The translations under genes were made by a program, and so were the position numbers. Of a stretch of 13,209 nucleotides of DNA, positions 1 through 6,761 are shown in pieces. The notes below the pieces were generated by a model, which was not told where the DNA came from, searched no databases, and saw only the letters and a program-made list of their open reading frames with translations. Each line of letters starts with the position of its first letter. The stretch's first letter is position 1. This DNA comes from G021776435 sp046756245. GTDB taxonomy: Bacteria; Pseudomonadota; Alphaproteobacteria; Caulobacterales; Parvularculaceae. The stretch is taken from positions 1 through 13,209 of the forward strand of contig JBHHVZ010000077.1 of NCBI GenBank assembly GCA_046756245.1, given 5' to 3'.

Positions 1-407
1 TGGCGACGATCCACGGGCCCGAAGGCCGGCGCGAGCGTCATCGCGGCCGGCGGGGCCTTCACGTCCTGCACGCGTTGCGCCAGGCGATGATCATGCGCGC
101 GTTCTCATTGGCGGCCAGTCTTCCCGCTTTTTCGGGACGCCATGACGTAACGCGCGCCGACCTGATCGACCTTGCGCTGCAACTGCGGTTCGACGAGCTC
201 GCCGCTCTCATCCGAACAATCTTCCCCGCCACACTGCCGGAGGCCGAAGCGTTGCGCGCCATTGACGAAGCCGTCGACGATGAATGCCTGCACAATGGCG
301 GCTATCCGGAAATTCACGAGCGTATTGCGCGCCCGCTTGAGGAAATCCACCGCTGCATTCGCGAAATCGGCGTCGGCGTCGCCCATTATTACGGGGCGTA
401 CGGATAA
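1..407 (+). CDS. ppc: Probable phosphoenolpyruvate carboxylase, C-terminal fragment
   Basis: The reading frame is open from the left edge (first full codon at 3) to a TAA at 405-407, so this is the last ~134 residues of a longer protein; internal Met codons such as the one at 75 are unlikely starts. The segment starting LHALRQAMIMRAF, followed by an FSGRHDVTRADLI motif and a stretch ending IRTIFP, and the tail ending in HYYGAYG, resemble the C-terminal end of the divergent alphaproteobacterial PEP carboxylases. These end in a Gly preceded by an aromatic residue rather than in the enterobacterial NTG tail. The enzyme adds bicarbonate to phosphoenolpyruvate to make oxaloacetate, refilling the TCA cycle. 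The catalytic His and Lys/Arg residues would lie outside the window, so the call rests on remembered family resemblance alone. The gene converges on tdk with only five bases between the stops. Confidence 0.5.
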   Translation, partial: ATIHGPEGRRERHRGRRGLHVLHALRQAMIMRAFSLAASLPAFSGRHDVTRADLIDLALQLRFDELAALIRTIFPATLPEAEALRAIDEAVDDECLHNGGYPEIHERIARPLEEIHRCIREIGVGVAHYYGAYG

Positions 408-412
408 GCCTC

Positions 413-994
413 TCAGTCGTTGCGCACGCGTTCGAAAAAGTGTTTGCGGCAGAGCGGCACATAACGGTCGTCGCCGCCGATCTCGATGCTTTCGCCTTCC
501 CTGACGGCGCGACCGTCAGCGTCGACGCGAAGGTTCATGGTCGCCTTGCTTCCGCATTCGCAAATGGTCTTGAGCTCGCGAATTTCGTCGGCGAGCGCCA
601 GAAGCCAACGGCTTCCCTCGAAAAGATCGGCGCGGAAATCCGTCCTCAGACCGTAGCAGATGACGGGGATCCCCAAATTGTCGACGACCTCGGCCAATTG
701 AAAAACATGGTCTTTCGACATGAATTGCGCTTCGTCGATGAAGACGCAGGCGACCGGATCGTCGCGATGGGCCGCCTCGATTGCGGCGCGCAGGTCCGTA
801 TCCTCATCGAACATCATGGCGTCGCCTTCGAGCCCGATCCGCGAGGCGATGGTTCCGGTCTTCACCCGGTCGTCGATGGCGGCGGTGAACTGGACCGTCC
901 GCATGCCGCGTTCACGATAGTTAAAGCTCGCCTGCAGGAGCGTCGTCGATTTGCCCGCATTCATGGCGGAATAGACAAAATACAGCTTGGCCAT
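413..994 (-). CDS. tdk: Thymidine kinase (type II)
   Basis: Phosphorylates thymidine to dTMP with ATP in the cytosolic pyrimidine salvage pathway. The 193-residue product has the family's usual length and motifs: a P-loop at residues 9-16 (SAMNAGKS), the FIDEAQF motif with catalytic Glu88, the lasso-type segment GGDDRYVPLCRKH near the C-terminus, and a probable structural zinc site formed by Cys145, Cys147, Cys182 and His185. An ATG five codons further upstream (at 1009) is in frame, but the purine-rich AAGAGGAG ribosome binding site lies inside that extension, three bases before the ATG at 994, and family members begin directly with MAKLYF-like residues. I therefore use 994. The gene lies 114 bp downstream of dapF on the same strand and could be co-transcribed with it. 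Its stop faces the stop of the upstream carboxylase with a 5-bp gap, too small for a dedicated terminator. Confidence 0.95.
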   Translation of the reverse strand: MAKLYFVYSAMNAGKSTTLLQASFNYRERGMRTVQFTAAIDDRVKTGTIASRIGLEGDAMMFDEDTDLRAAIEAAHRDDPVACVFIDEAQFMSKDHVFQLAEVVDNLGIPVICYGLRTDFRADLFEGSRWLLALADEIRELKTICECGSKATMNLRVDADGRAVREGESIEIGGDDRYVPLCRKHFFERVRND

Positions 995-1108
995 ACTCTC
1001 CTCTTGCATGGCGCTCTCGCTGACCGCGATGCATCAGCTTTTGAGAGACATATGTCATTCACCGTCGATATTTGATCGGAGCCTCAGGCCGTCAGCAAGA
1101 GCTCGATC

Positions 1109-1951
1109 TCACAAATTGTCGGGCAGCGTTCCTTCATAGTCGAGTTCGAAAGGACCCGTCATTCGCACGTGATCGTCTTCGCCCCATTCGACGGCGAGCG
1201 CGCCGCCGTCGAGTTCGACCGTGGCTTTGCGCCCGGTCAGCCGGCGCCTGTGGGCGGCGACCAGCGCCGCGCAGGCGGCGGACCCGCAGGCCTTGGTGAT
1301 CCCTGCGCCACGCTCCCACACGCGCAGTCTGATCAGGTGCTGGCCCTTGACTTCGGCGACCGAAACGTTGGCGCGTTCCGGAAACAATGGATGATTCTCA
1401 ACAAGCGGCCCGAACCGGTTGAGCGCCTGGCTCTCGGCGTCGTCGACGAAAAAAATGCAATGCGGATTGCCCATATTGAGAGCGGACGGCCCCCAAAGCA
1501 CCGGATTATCAATCGGCCCCAGCTTGATGTCGGTGAAACGGGTGTCGTCGATCTGTTCGGCCAGAGGAATTTCGCGCCACTTGAATTTCGGCTCGCCCAT
1601 ATCAACGGTGATGCGCCGTTCGCCTGCCCGTTTGGCGACGATGGGTCCGGCGAGCGTCGAAATATCAACCCTGTCGGCGCCGCCTTCTTCCATCAATAGC
1701 CAGCCGACGCAGCGCGCGGCGTTGCCGCAGGCGCCGACCTCCGATCCGTCGGCGTTGAAGACGCCCATGAAGGGGCCATTGCGGTTTTCGATGGTGATCA
1801 CCTGATCGCAGCCGACGCCGGTCTTGCGGTCGGCGATCTGGCGTGCGGCGTCCGGCGTCATTTGCGCGTCGGCGCCGCGCAGATCGACGACCACGAAATC
1901 GTTGCCAAGTCCGTTCATCTTCCGGAACGGCAGACCGCCAAGACCGCTCAT
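1109..1951 (-). CDS. dapF: Diaminopimelate epimerase
   Basis: Converts LL-diaminopimelate to meso-diaminopimelate, the penultimate step of lysine synthesis and the source of the cross-linking residue of peptidoglycan; cytosolic and cofactor-independent. The 280 residues show both halves of the pseudo-symmetric fold. The N-terminus carries the KMNGLGNDF signature (residues 11-19), catalytic Cys75 sits in GACGNAARC, the NMGNPH motif is at 159-164, and catalytic Cys222 sits in ITKACGSAACAA. Length is normal and both active-site cysteines are present, so the enzyme should be active. The ATG at 1951 is used because homologues carry about ten residues before KMNG; a second ATG at 1918 would start directly at the motif. 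The 206-bp gap upstream shows no convincing promoter. The next gene upstream (stop at 2158) is on the same strand, and tdk follows downstream. Confidence 0.96.
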   Translation of the reverse strand: MSGLGGLPFRKMNGLGNDFVVVDLRGADAQMTPDAARQIADRKTGVGCDQVITIENRNGPFMGVFNADGSEVGACGNAARCVGWLLMEEGGADRVDISTLAGPIVAKRAGERRITVDMGEPKFKWREIPLAEQIDDTRFTDIKLGPIDNPVLWGPSALNMGNPHCIFFVDDAESQALNRFGPLVENHPLFPERANVSVAEVKGQHLIRLRVWERGAGITKACGSAACAALVAAHRRRLTGRKATVELDGGALAVEWGEDDHVRMTGPFELDYEGTLPDNL

Positions 1952-2135
1952 GCTTTAGTCGTCCCGTAGCTCGATTCGGCGTTGCATCTCATTGTCATTC
2001 GCCCGTATCGCGTCACGGCGGAGAAGGACGAGTCGCGCAATCTCTATAAAGGCAAAGAGAGAGCGGCGTAAGACCTGATGCGTTGAACCGGTCAGGGTTA
2101 GGCGTCTCAGAAAAAGCTGCTGCGCTCGGCCTTAC

Positions 2136-2152
2136 TGCGAAACCGGTTCGCA
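2136..2152 (-). other. Short AACCGGTT-centred hairpin after the glycosyltransferase operon
   Basis: Arms tgcgaa (2136-2141) and ttcgca (2147-2152) flank a five-base loop, starting six bases beyond the stop of the membrane-protein gene at 2158. On the minus strand no T-run follows directly; a run of five T lies about 20 bases further on (around 2111-2115). The position fits a weak terminator or RNA 3' end, and the core resembles the repeat at 5901-5945, but neither role is established. Confidence 0.25.
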
Positions 2153-2157
2153 AACGC

Positions 2158-3129
2158 CTATTGCAGAAATGCGAAATTTGCTCCGGCCGACAAGGCCGTA
2201 ATGGCCGCGCCGGTAAGAAACGCCGCCGCCAGGCCGCCGAAGGGCAGCCCGTCAGCCACGCCCTTCCCGTCGCCCCCGGCTGCGATCTGCGCCGCGAAGG
2301 CGCTGACGGCGAACAGGAACGGATCGCCGCCTGCGCCGGCGGTAATCGCGCCGCCGGTAATAAGAGCGGCGATGATAATCATGGCGGAGAGTCTGTCATT
2401 GTCGCGCCGTTGCGGCGGAATCAGCCGCGTCACCAGGGACGGCGCTGCAATCGGACCAGCCAGAATTAAAGGCGCTGCGCCGGCGAGATTTTGCAGGTCG
2501 AAACCGAATTGCGCCTTCAGCGGAAAAAAGTCGGCGGCGATCCACGCCACATAAAGATAGGTGAGATAGACCATGATGAGCGGCGACCAGTAGGCCAGCG
2601 ATACGCCGATCGCGCTGCGCGGCGTCTGGCGCCATGGCGAGAGCATAAGAAGACCGATAAATAGCGCGGGAACCGTAAACAGAAAGTAGGATGAACTGAC
2701 GTTGGCGACAGCGAGCGCGCCGCCCAGCAATACGGTTGTTGCGTAATCTTGCCGGTGGGCGTGGGCGATGACGCTGCGCCAGACAAAAAGCGACGCCGTG
2801 AACAGAAAAAGCGCGTCGCCGCCGTAAAGGCAGGCGCCCAGAAAGACAGGGTTGAAGAACACAAGAGCGATCATGACCGCATGGCGTCCGGCTGGCGGAC
2901 TCGGCGGATTGAATCCAGCCGAAATGGCGGCGCCGGCAGCGCCGCCTGCGATCGCGCTCAAAAAAATTTCTGTAGATGGAATGAGCGACCGCAGGATCGA
3001 TGAAAAGTCAGTTGCCGGCGCATGCTCAAACGCGTTCACGCGCAAATCCTGCCCGCCCGCTGCGGCCGCCAGCATGGCGACGCATGCGCCCGCCGCAGCC
3101 CAGACCAGATGGCGCGCATACTCCCTCAC
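2158..3129 (-). CDS. Polytopic inner-membrane protein coupled to the glycosyltransferase
   Basis: I do not recognise a named family. The 323-residue product has about ten hydrophobic membrane segments, roughly at residues 8-24, 54-72, 83-102, 104-121, 131-149, 151-164, 172-197, 215-234, 247-265 and 295-318. A polar loop, probably periplasmic, lies between the first two (25-52), and a basic RRDND stretch near 241 is probably cytoplasmic. I chose the GTG at 3129 because it overlaps the glycosyltransferase stop as GTGA, a typical translational-coupling arrangement; the open frame runs further upstream but is then antiparallel baggage of the glycosyltransferase gene in another frame. A later ATG at 3075 would remove most of the first segment. 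Coupling suggests a partner role in polysaccharide assembly or translocation, or a GT-C-type transferase or flippase. No catalytic motif is evident, so function is inferred from context only. Confidence 0.75.
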   Translation of the reverse strand: MREYARHLVWAAAGACVAMLAAAAGGQDLRVNAFEHAPATDFSSILRSLIPSTEIFLSAIAGGAAGAAISAGFNPPSPPAGRHAVMIALVFFNPVFLGACLYGGDALFLFTASLFVWRSVIAHAHRQDYATTVLLGGALAVANVSSSYFLFTVPALFIGLLMLSPWRQTPRSAIGVSLAYWSPLIMVYLTYLYVAWIAADFFPLKAQFGFDLQNLAGAAPLILAGPIAAPSLVTRLIPPQRRDNDRLSAMIIIAALITGGAITAGAGGDPFLFAVSAFAAQIAAGGDGKGVADGLPFGGLAAAFLTGAAITALSAGANFAFLQ

Positions 3130-4820
3130 AAGCTGCGCCCGTAGTTTTTCAGAACTTCCGCGCGTTTGGCTTTTGCATCGCTGCTGAGGACGTGCGTCGT
3201 CTTTTCCCAGAAATGCGGCCGCGTCGCCAGTTGCCAGAGCGCCTTGTAAGCGGCGACGGAAGTTAGCGTCCAATATGCGGGCGCCAGCAGCGCATATGGA
3301 GAAAGCGCCGGCCAACCTCTTTTCAGCGGAGCGACGATCGCGAGGTAGATGAAAAAGAAATTGCCGATCAGCAGCGCGAAGAGATTCAACCACAATATCG
3401 GTCCGGGAAACAAAACCGATACGCCTGCGTCGCGCGTGAAAAACCAGTAGAAAAAAACCAGCCAGAGCAGCGGATTGATAAGGGCGCTGAATACGTTTCC
3501 GGCGACAAAAAGCTGCGTTGACGCAAACCCGCACCACCCGCCGACGCGAAGCAGTTCGCGTGGTCGGCGCATGTGGACGAACCAGGTCTGCACATAGCCT
3601 TTCATCCAGCGCGACCGCTGCCGGATCCAGTTGCCGGTGCGGCAATTGGCTTCTTCGAATGTCGTTGAATCGAGAATTTCCGTGCGGTAGCCGCGGCGCG
3701 CCAGCCGCAGGCCGAGATCGGCGTCCTCGGTGACATTGTACGGGTCCCAGCCGCCGACCTCGAGGAGGGTTTCCGTGCGAAATATATTCGACGTTCCCCC
3801 AAGCGGAATCGGCGCCCCCAGGCGTTCAAGCGCAGGTAGAAGCGAGTCGAACCAGAGCGCATATTCAAGGGCGAACAGGCGCGTGAGCCAGTTTTCGTCG
3901 GCGTTGTAATAATTGAGGCGGGCCTGCACGCAGGCGAGCTTAGAGCCGCCGCGCTTCATCGCCGCGGCGGCTTTGCGAAGCTGGTCGGGTTCGGGCTGGT
4001 CTTCCGCGTCATAGATGACGGTCAGTTCGCCGCGCGCCAGATAAAGCGCATGATTGCAGGCTTTTGGCTTGGTCCTTGGGGTCGATGACGGTATCGCAAC
4101 CAGTTCGAATTGGCGATCCAGTCCGAGCCTGCGGGCTTCAAAAAGCGTTTCCTCGTCGTCGGCTTCCACAAGCAGTTTGATGTCGAGTTTCTCGCGCGGA
4201 TAGTCGAGCTCGTTGATTGAGGCGCTCAAAACCGGCAACGATGTCGCCTCGTGATAGACGGGCAACAAAATCGTCACCTCTGGCAAGTCTGCGTCTTCAA
4301 GCGGCGGCGCTTGCATGTCATGCGCAGCGTTTCCGCGAATGCTGACGCCGGTCAGAAGCAACCGAAACCCGATCGCGCATATAAAATAAGCGGTGGCGAA
4401 GACGTTAAGCGCGACGAAATATGCGACAGGCGCGAGGAAAACCGCCAGCACGGACGCAAGCAGCAACAGGCCTCCCCCTGCCAGTTGCCCTGTGGAAAGC
4501 GTATGCGCTGCGGAATCTATCGGCGACGTTCGTTTGAGCGCGTTGGCGGAGACTTCCGAGAGTTCATTTTCAAAACGGTCTCTCAGGGCGCGTTGAAATT
4601 GGCGGCGCGGAAGCAACGAAACAGCCCTTAAAGGAAACGGTTTTTCGTTCCTGCCGAACCCGTTTTTTTTGGCGGGGACCGTGCGTAACTCTTCATTGAC
4701 GCCGGATTCAAGTCGCCGCCAGGGCAGGCGTTCCTGGCGGGCGTAATGACGTATCTGCTCAAATTGCTGCAGGCGAAGCTCCGGCGGGCTCGTCCACAGA
4801 TCAACCTTTGGAGGCGTCAT
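3126..4820 (-). CDS. Membrane-bound processive family 2 glycosyltransferase
   Basis: A 564-residue GT2 enzyme of the cellulose-synthase-like type, expected to polymerise a sugar from a nucleotide donor at the inner membrane. Visible elements, in order: a cytosolic N-terminal region (1-110), two membrane segments (about 114-155), and the GT-A catalytic domain with VTILLPVYHE (182-191), Asp221-Asp222, the donor-site DAED motif (271-274), TED (364-366) and QRSRW (401-405). Three or four further membrane segments follow (about 433-526) and a basic tail. All residues normally needed for catalysis are present. The N-terminal region, including a segment near 68-110 with RRQFQRALRDRF, resembles the linker following the MshEN-like domain in NfrB/XagB-like alphaproteobacterial transferases, but looks shortened. 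The gene follows the beta-barrel gene by 27 bp and overlaps the next by 4 bp. Donor and product cannot be read from sequence. Confidence 0.92.
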   Translation of the reverse strand: MTPPKVDLWTSPPELRLQQFEQIRHYARQERLPWRRLESGVNEELRTVPAKKNGFGRNEKPFPLRAVSLLPRRQFQRALRDRFENELSEVSANALKRTSPIDSAAHTLSTGQLAGGGLLLLASVLAVFLAPVAYFVALNVFATAYFICAIGFRLLLTGVSIRGNAAHDMQAPPLEDADLPEVTILLPVYHEATSLPVLSASINELDYPREKLDIKLLVEADDEETLFEARRLGLDRQFELVAIPSSTPRTKPKACNHALYLARGELTVIYDAEDQPEPDQLRKAAAAMKRGGSKLACVQARLNYYNADENWLTRLFALEYALWFDSLLPALERLGAPIPLGGTSNIFRTETLLEVGGWDPYNVTEDADLGLRLARRGYRTEILDSTTFEEANCRTGNWIRQRSRWMKGYVQTWFVHMRRPRELLRVGGWCGFASTQLFVAGNVFSALINPLLWLVFFYWFFTRDAGVSVLFPGPILWLNLFALLIGNFFFIYLAIVAPLKRGWPALSPYALLAPAYWTLTSVAAYKALWQLATRPHFWEKTTHVLSSDAKAKRAEVLKNYGRSL

Positions 4821-4847
4821 GGAAATCTCATTATTTTTGCGCTATCG

Positions 4848-5669
4848 TTAAAACTCCGTCCACAAACCAACAAAATACGTATTTCCGAGTACAAGACCGC
4901 GTCCGGCGGCTTCGTGCGTCATTCCGGCTTGCACTGACCAGCGTTTGGCGGCTCGCCAAACGATTGAAGGCTGAATCTTGACCGCGTCGAAGTCAGCGCC
5001 GCCGGGCGCCTCGTTGCGCATGGAAAGCGTGGAAAAAGTCTCTACGAGCAGGAGGAGCCGGGGCGAAGGTTCGAAACCGGCCATGACGTCAAGGCGCGCC
5101 TGATCGGCCGCGTCGCCGAAACGGCGCCGGTAGCCGAGTTCGACTGCGCTGAATATTTTGACCGGCGCCGCGGCGATGTTGCGCCCGTATAAGGCGCGCG
5201 CTTCAAGGTCGGCGCCGTCGTTCTTGAGCCCCGGGCGGACGCCCGTATCGAAACGACTCGGCGCGCCGCCGGTCAGGCGCAATGAGACGATGTCCTTTCG
5301 TCCGCGCCAAAGGGTTGTCTGGACAAACCCCTCAATTTCGGAAAATCCGGTTCCGCCGCGCGTTTCGACGCCGTTCGTTATCCAGCTTGAGCCGTAAACC
5401 GCCTTGGCGCCGAGAGTGATTGCGGGCGTTAAGCCGTATTCAGCGTAGGTGTTCGATTCGAAACGGGAAAATCGTCCTTCTTCCTGTTCAGGCCCTCCGA
5501 CGAAAAAGTTTCCGCGCGCCCGGAAATAATCGGCGCGCGTTGAGATGAACGCTGCGCCGTCCTGTCGGCCCCAGGGCGATCCGAGCGCGGGAGCCGTTGA
5601 TAAGATGAGCGCGGGCGCAGCGAACAAGATCGGGAATCGCCGCAACCGCCGCCGCAAGCTGAAAAGCAT
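4848..5669 (-). CDS. Secreted outer-membrane beta-barrel protein
   Basis: The 273-residue product starts with a basic stretch (LRRRLRR) and a hydrophobic core ending in APALG, giving a probable signal peptidase I site after residue 30. The mature part has no long hydrophobic segment. It is full of alternating polar/apolar strands rich in Gly and aromatics (for example ITLGAKAVYGSSW, KIFSAVELGYRRRF, WSVQAGMTHEAAG) and ends in TEF; a terminal aromatic residue is the usual recognition signal for BAM-dependent outer-membrane insertion. The protein is probably a barrel of ten to twelve strands. It is the first gene of a three-gene unit with the GT2 enzyme and the polytopic protein, so it could be the outer-membrane pore or anchor for their polymer. 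I do not recognise a named family. The ATG at 5669 is preceded by a G-rich stretch (GGGACGGGGGC) that can serve as ribosome binding site. Confidence 0.85.
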   Translation of the reverse strand: MLFSLRRRLRRFPILFAAPALILSTAPALGSPWGRQDGAAFISTRADYFRARGNFFVGGPEQEEGRFSRFESNTYAEYGLTPAITLGAKAVYGSSWITNGVETRGGTGFSEIEGFVQTTLWRGRKDIVSLRLTGGAPSRFDTGVRPGLKNDGADLEARALYGRNIAAAPVKIFSAVELGYRRRFGDAADQARLDVMAGFEPSPRLLLLVETFSTLSMRNEAPGGADFDAVKIQPSIVWRAAKRWSVQAGMTHEAAGRGLVLGNTYFVGLWTEF

Positions 5670-5783
5670 GCCCCCGTCCCTTCACCCCCGACGGCCGCGC
5701 CGGCCCTGCGAGGCGGCGGAGCGGCGATGCACCAAGCGCTCACTGATACGTTACGAGATATGGACACAACTGACGGTCGCGCT

Positions 5784-5813
5784 TATGCAAAGTTTCATTT
5801 GAAGACGGGTCAA
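5784..5813 (-). promoter_or_regulatory. Possible sigma70-type promoter of the polysaccharide operon
   Basis: On the minus strand TTGACC (5813-5808) and TGCATA (5789-5784) are separated by 18 bases, with an A+T-rich stretch just upstream (about 5821-5875). The -35 box is good and the -10 box poor. Transcription would begin about 110 bases before the beta-barrel start. This is pattern matching only. Confidence 0.3.
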
Positions 5814-5900
5814 GGCCACAGAATAGAAGTAGAATAAAAAATATTATTGCAACTTTTACGGGATATTACAGTCGCCGAAAGTAACCGGCTAAAACGACTA

Positions 5901-5945
5901 GAGCGCATTCCGAAAAGTGGGAACCGGTTTTCGGATATAATGCGC
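5901..5945. repeat. Dispersed alphaproteobacterial intergenic repeat (hairpin with AACCGGTT core)
   Basis: An imperfect palindrome: gcgcattccgaaaa (5903-5916) pairs with ttttcgg (5928-5934) and aatgcgc (5939-5945), with a four-base bulge and the loop carrying gtgggaaccgg. The hairpin and the following ACAAAACAAAAACC match, from memory, an intergenic repeat present in many copies in alphaproteobacterial genomes. Only this one clear copy occurs in the window; the hairpin at 2136-2152 shares just the core. Such elements act as folded RNA or protein-binding sites at gene ends, or are passive non-autonomous elements. Confidence 0.75.
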
Positions 5946-5948
5946 GAC

Positions 5949-6003
5949 AAAACAAAAACCTAGAGCATGTTCTCCGACTCGCATTTCGGAGAACATGCTC
6001 TAG
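5949..6003 (-). terminator. Perfect 17-bp stem-loop with T-rich tract, terminator-like on the minus strand
   Basis: Arms at 5960-5976 and 5987-6003 are exact reverse complements (17 bp, core agagcatgttctccg) around a ten-base loop. On the minus strand the stem is followed by G, TTTTT, G, TTTT (5958-5949), as in a Rho-independent terminator. It lies about 165 bases beyond the stop of the DUF3313-like gene and upstream of the polysaccharide operon, so it would insulate the two. It directly adjoins the repeat at 5901-5945 and may be part of the same mobile-like unit. Confidence 0.6.
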
Positions 6004-6032
6004 CGCTCACGCCATCGGCTGGAATTTTCGCC

Positions 6033-6058
6033 GATGAATTGTCTTGGCGATGAATTGT
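6033..6058. repeat. 10-bp direct repeat, 16-bp period
   Basis: The decamer gatgaattgt occurs at 6033-6042 and again at 6049-6058. The 16-bp spacing is about one and a half helical turns. It could be chance or a paired binding site; it is far from any start codon, which argues against an operator. Confidence 0.4.
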
Positions 6059-6100
6059 TCAGAGCCGGCTCAACTATACAGGGCGCGCTCACAATCCGGT

Positions 6101-6125
6101 TCGGCGGCGTGCGTCACACCGCCGA
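6101..6125 (-). other. GC-rich hairpin downstream of the DUF3313-like gene
   Basis: Arms tcggcggcgtg (6101-6111) and cacaccgccga (6115-6125) pair with one mismatch, which becomes a G-U wobble in minus-strand RNA, around a three-base loop. It begins 42 bases after the stop at 6168. There is no following T-run, so it is at most a 3'-end-protecting hairpin. Confidence 0.35.
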
Positions 6126-6167
6126 GCAATAACGTTTACAAGAATAACGCGGCAGGTTACGGCCGAT

Positions 6168-6761
6168 TTAATTCCGCTCGACGAATTTCACCAGCTTGCG
6201 CGCCCAAGAGTCGAACGCGTAATCGGCGTCGTCCCAAGTGGCGATACGCGGCCGGCCGTCGGTGAAGCTCCCAACATAGCGATCGCTGAGCGTCGCCAGA
6301 ACTTCGCCGTCGCCGCTCAGAACAAAGGAAGCTTCCGCGCGCCCAACATATACGGAACGAAAATCAAGGCTGACCCTGCGACTGTATTCGGCCATGGTCG
6401 GCCGCGTAGATGCAAGATCGGTGAGGGTGGCTTCAATCGTCAAAACGCCCGGCCCCGGCGCGTCGGCCAAGTCGAATGAACGGGAAAACGCCCGTTCAAG
6501 TTCTCTTTGGAAATCCGAAATCTTGTCGGCGATATCGCGGTCGGAAATCGGACGGTCGCCGGAACCGCTGCGATCGATCTGGCGAACGTCGAGATTAAGC
6601 TCCGCCTTTACCGGTGCGATATAGACAGCTTCATAAGAGGCCAGCTGCTTGTCGGTGGTTAGCGCAACTTCATCGAAGGAACGGGCGCTGACCGCCGTCG
6701 GGATGGTTGTCGCCGCAGCAAGAACAACCGCTGCGGCCGCGCCGATTCGAAGCAAAGTCAT
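6168..6761 (-). CDS. Secreted DUF3313-like protein
   Basis: The 197-residue product has a signal peptide (MTLLRIG, then an Ala-rich core) with a likely signal peptidase I site after AVSA at residue 26. The mature protein, with LASYEAVYIAPVKAEL, a segment reading PGVLTIEATLTDL, SYVG-type beta strands, and a C-terminal part with WDDADYAFDSWARKLVKF, resembles the DUF3313 family of exported proteins of unknown function. Many relatives are lipoproteins, but no lipobox Cys is visible here, so it is probably a soluble periplasmic protein. The frame extends to an ATG at 6839, with another at 6773, but I chose 6761 because GGAG lies six bases upstream of it and the signal peptide then starts directly. 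It is probably a single-gene unit, with long gaps on both sides. No function can be assigned. Confidence 0.75.
   Translation of the reverse strand: MTLLRIGAAAAVVLAAATTIPTAVSARSFDEVALTTDKQLASYEAVYIAPVKAELNLDVRQIDRSGSGDRPISDRDIADKISDFQRELERAFSRSFDLADAPGPGVLTIEATLTDLASTRPTMAEYSRRVSLDFRSVYVGRAEASFVLSGDGEVLATLSDRYVGSFTDGRPRIATWDDADYAFDSWARKLVKFVERN

Larger units (their letters stand above)
5670..6167. other. 498-bp intergenic region with repeat hairpins
   Basis: No convincing gene lies here. From the operon side outward the region holds a leader with a possible promoter (5784-5813), an A+T-rich stretch (about 5821-5875) in otherwise GC-rich DNA, a dispersed-repeat hairpin (5901-5945), a perfect long stem-loop with a T-rich flank (5949-6003), a small 7-bp inverted repeat (6013-6019 with 6030-6036), a direct repeat (6033-6058) and another hairpin (6101-6125). 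It separates the polysaccharide operon from the DUF3313-like gene, both on the minus strand. Confidence 0.7.

Noticed and set aside
440..1075. Plus-strand open frame of 211 codons opposite tdk.
   Set aside because: It is antisense to an unmistakable thymidine kinase and has no recognisable domain.
1952..2157. Possible tRNA, small RNA or promoter in the gap upstream of dapF.
   Set aside because: No cloverleaf and no paired -35/-10 boxes could be made out; only the short hairpin at 2136-2152 is reported.
3130..3645. Upstream extension of the polytopic membrane protein frame, which stays open to 3645.
   Set aside because: This part lies fully inside the glycosyltransferase gene in another frame, is Arg/Ala-rich low-quality sequence, and the GTGA overlap at 3129 gives a natural start.
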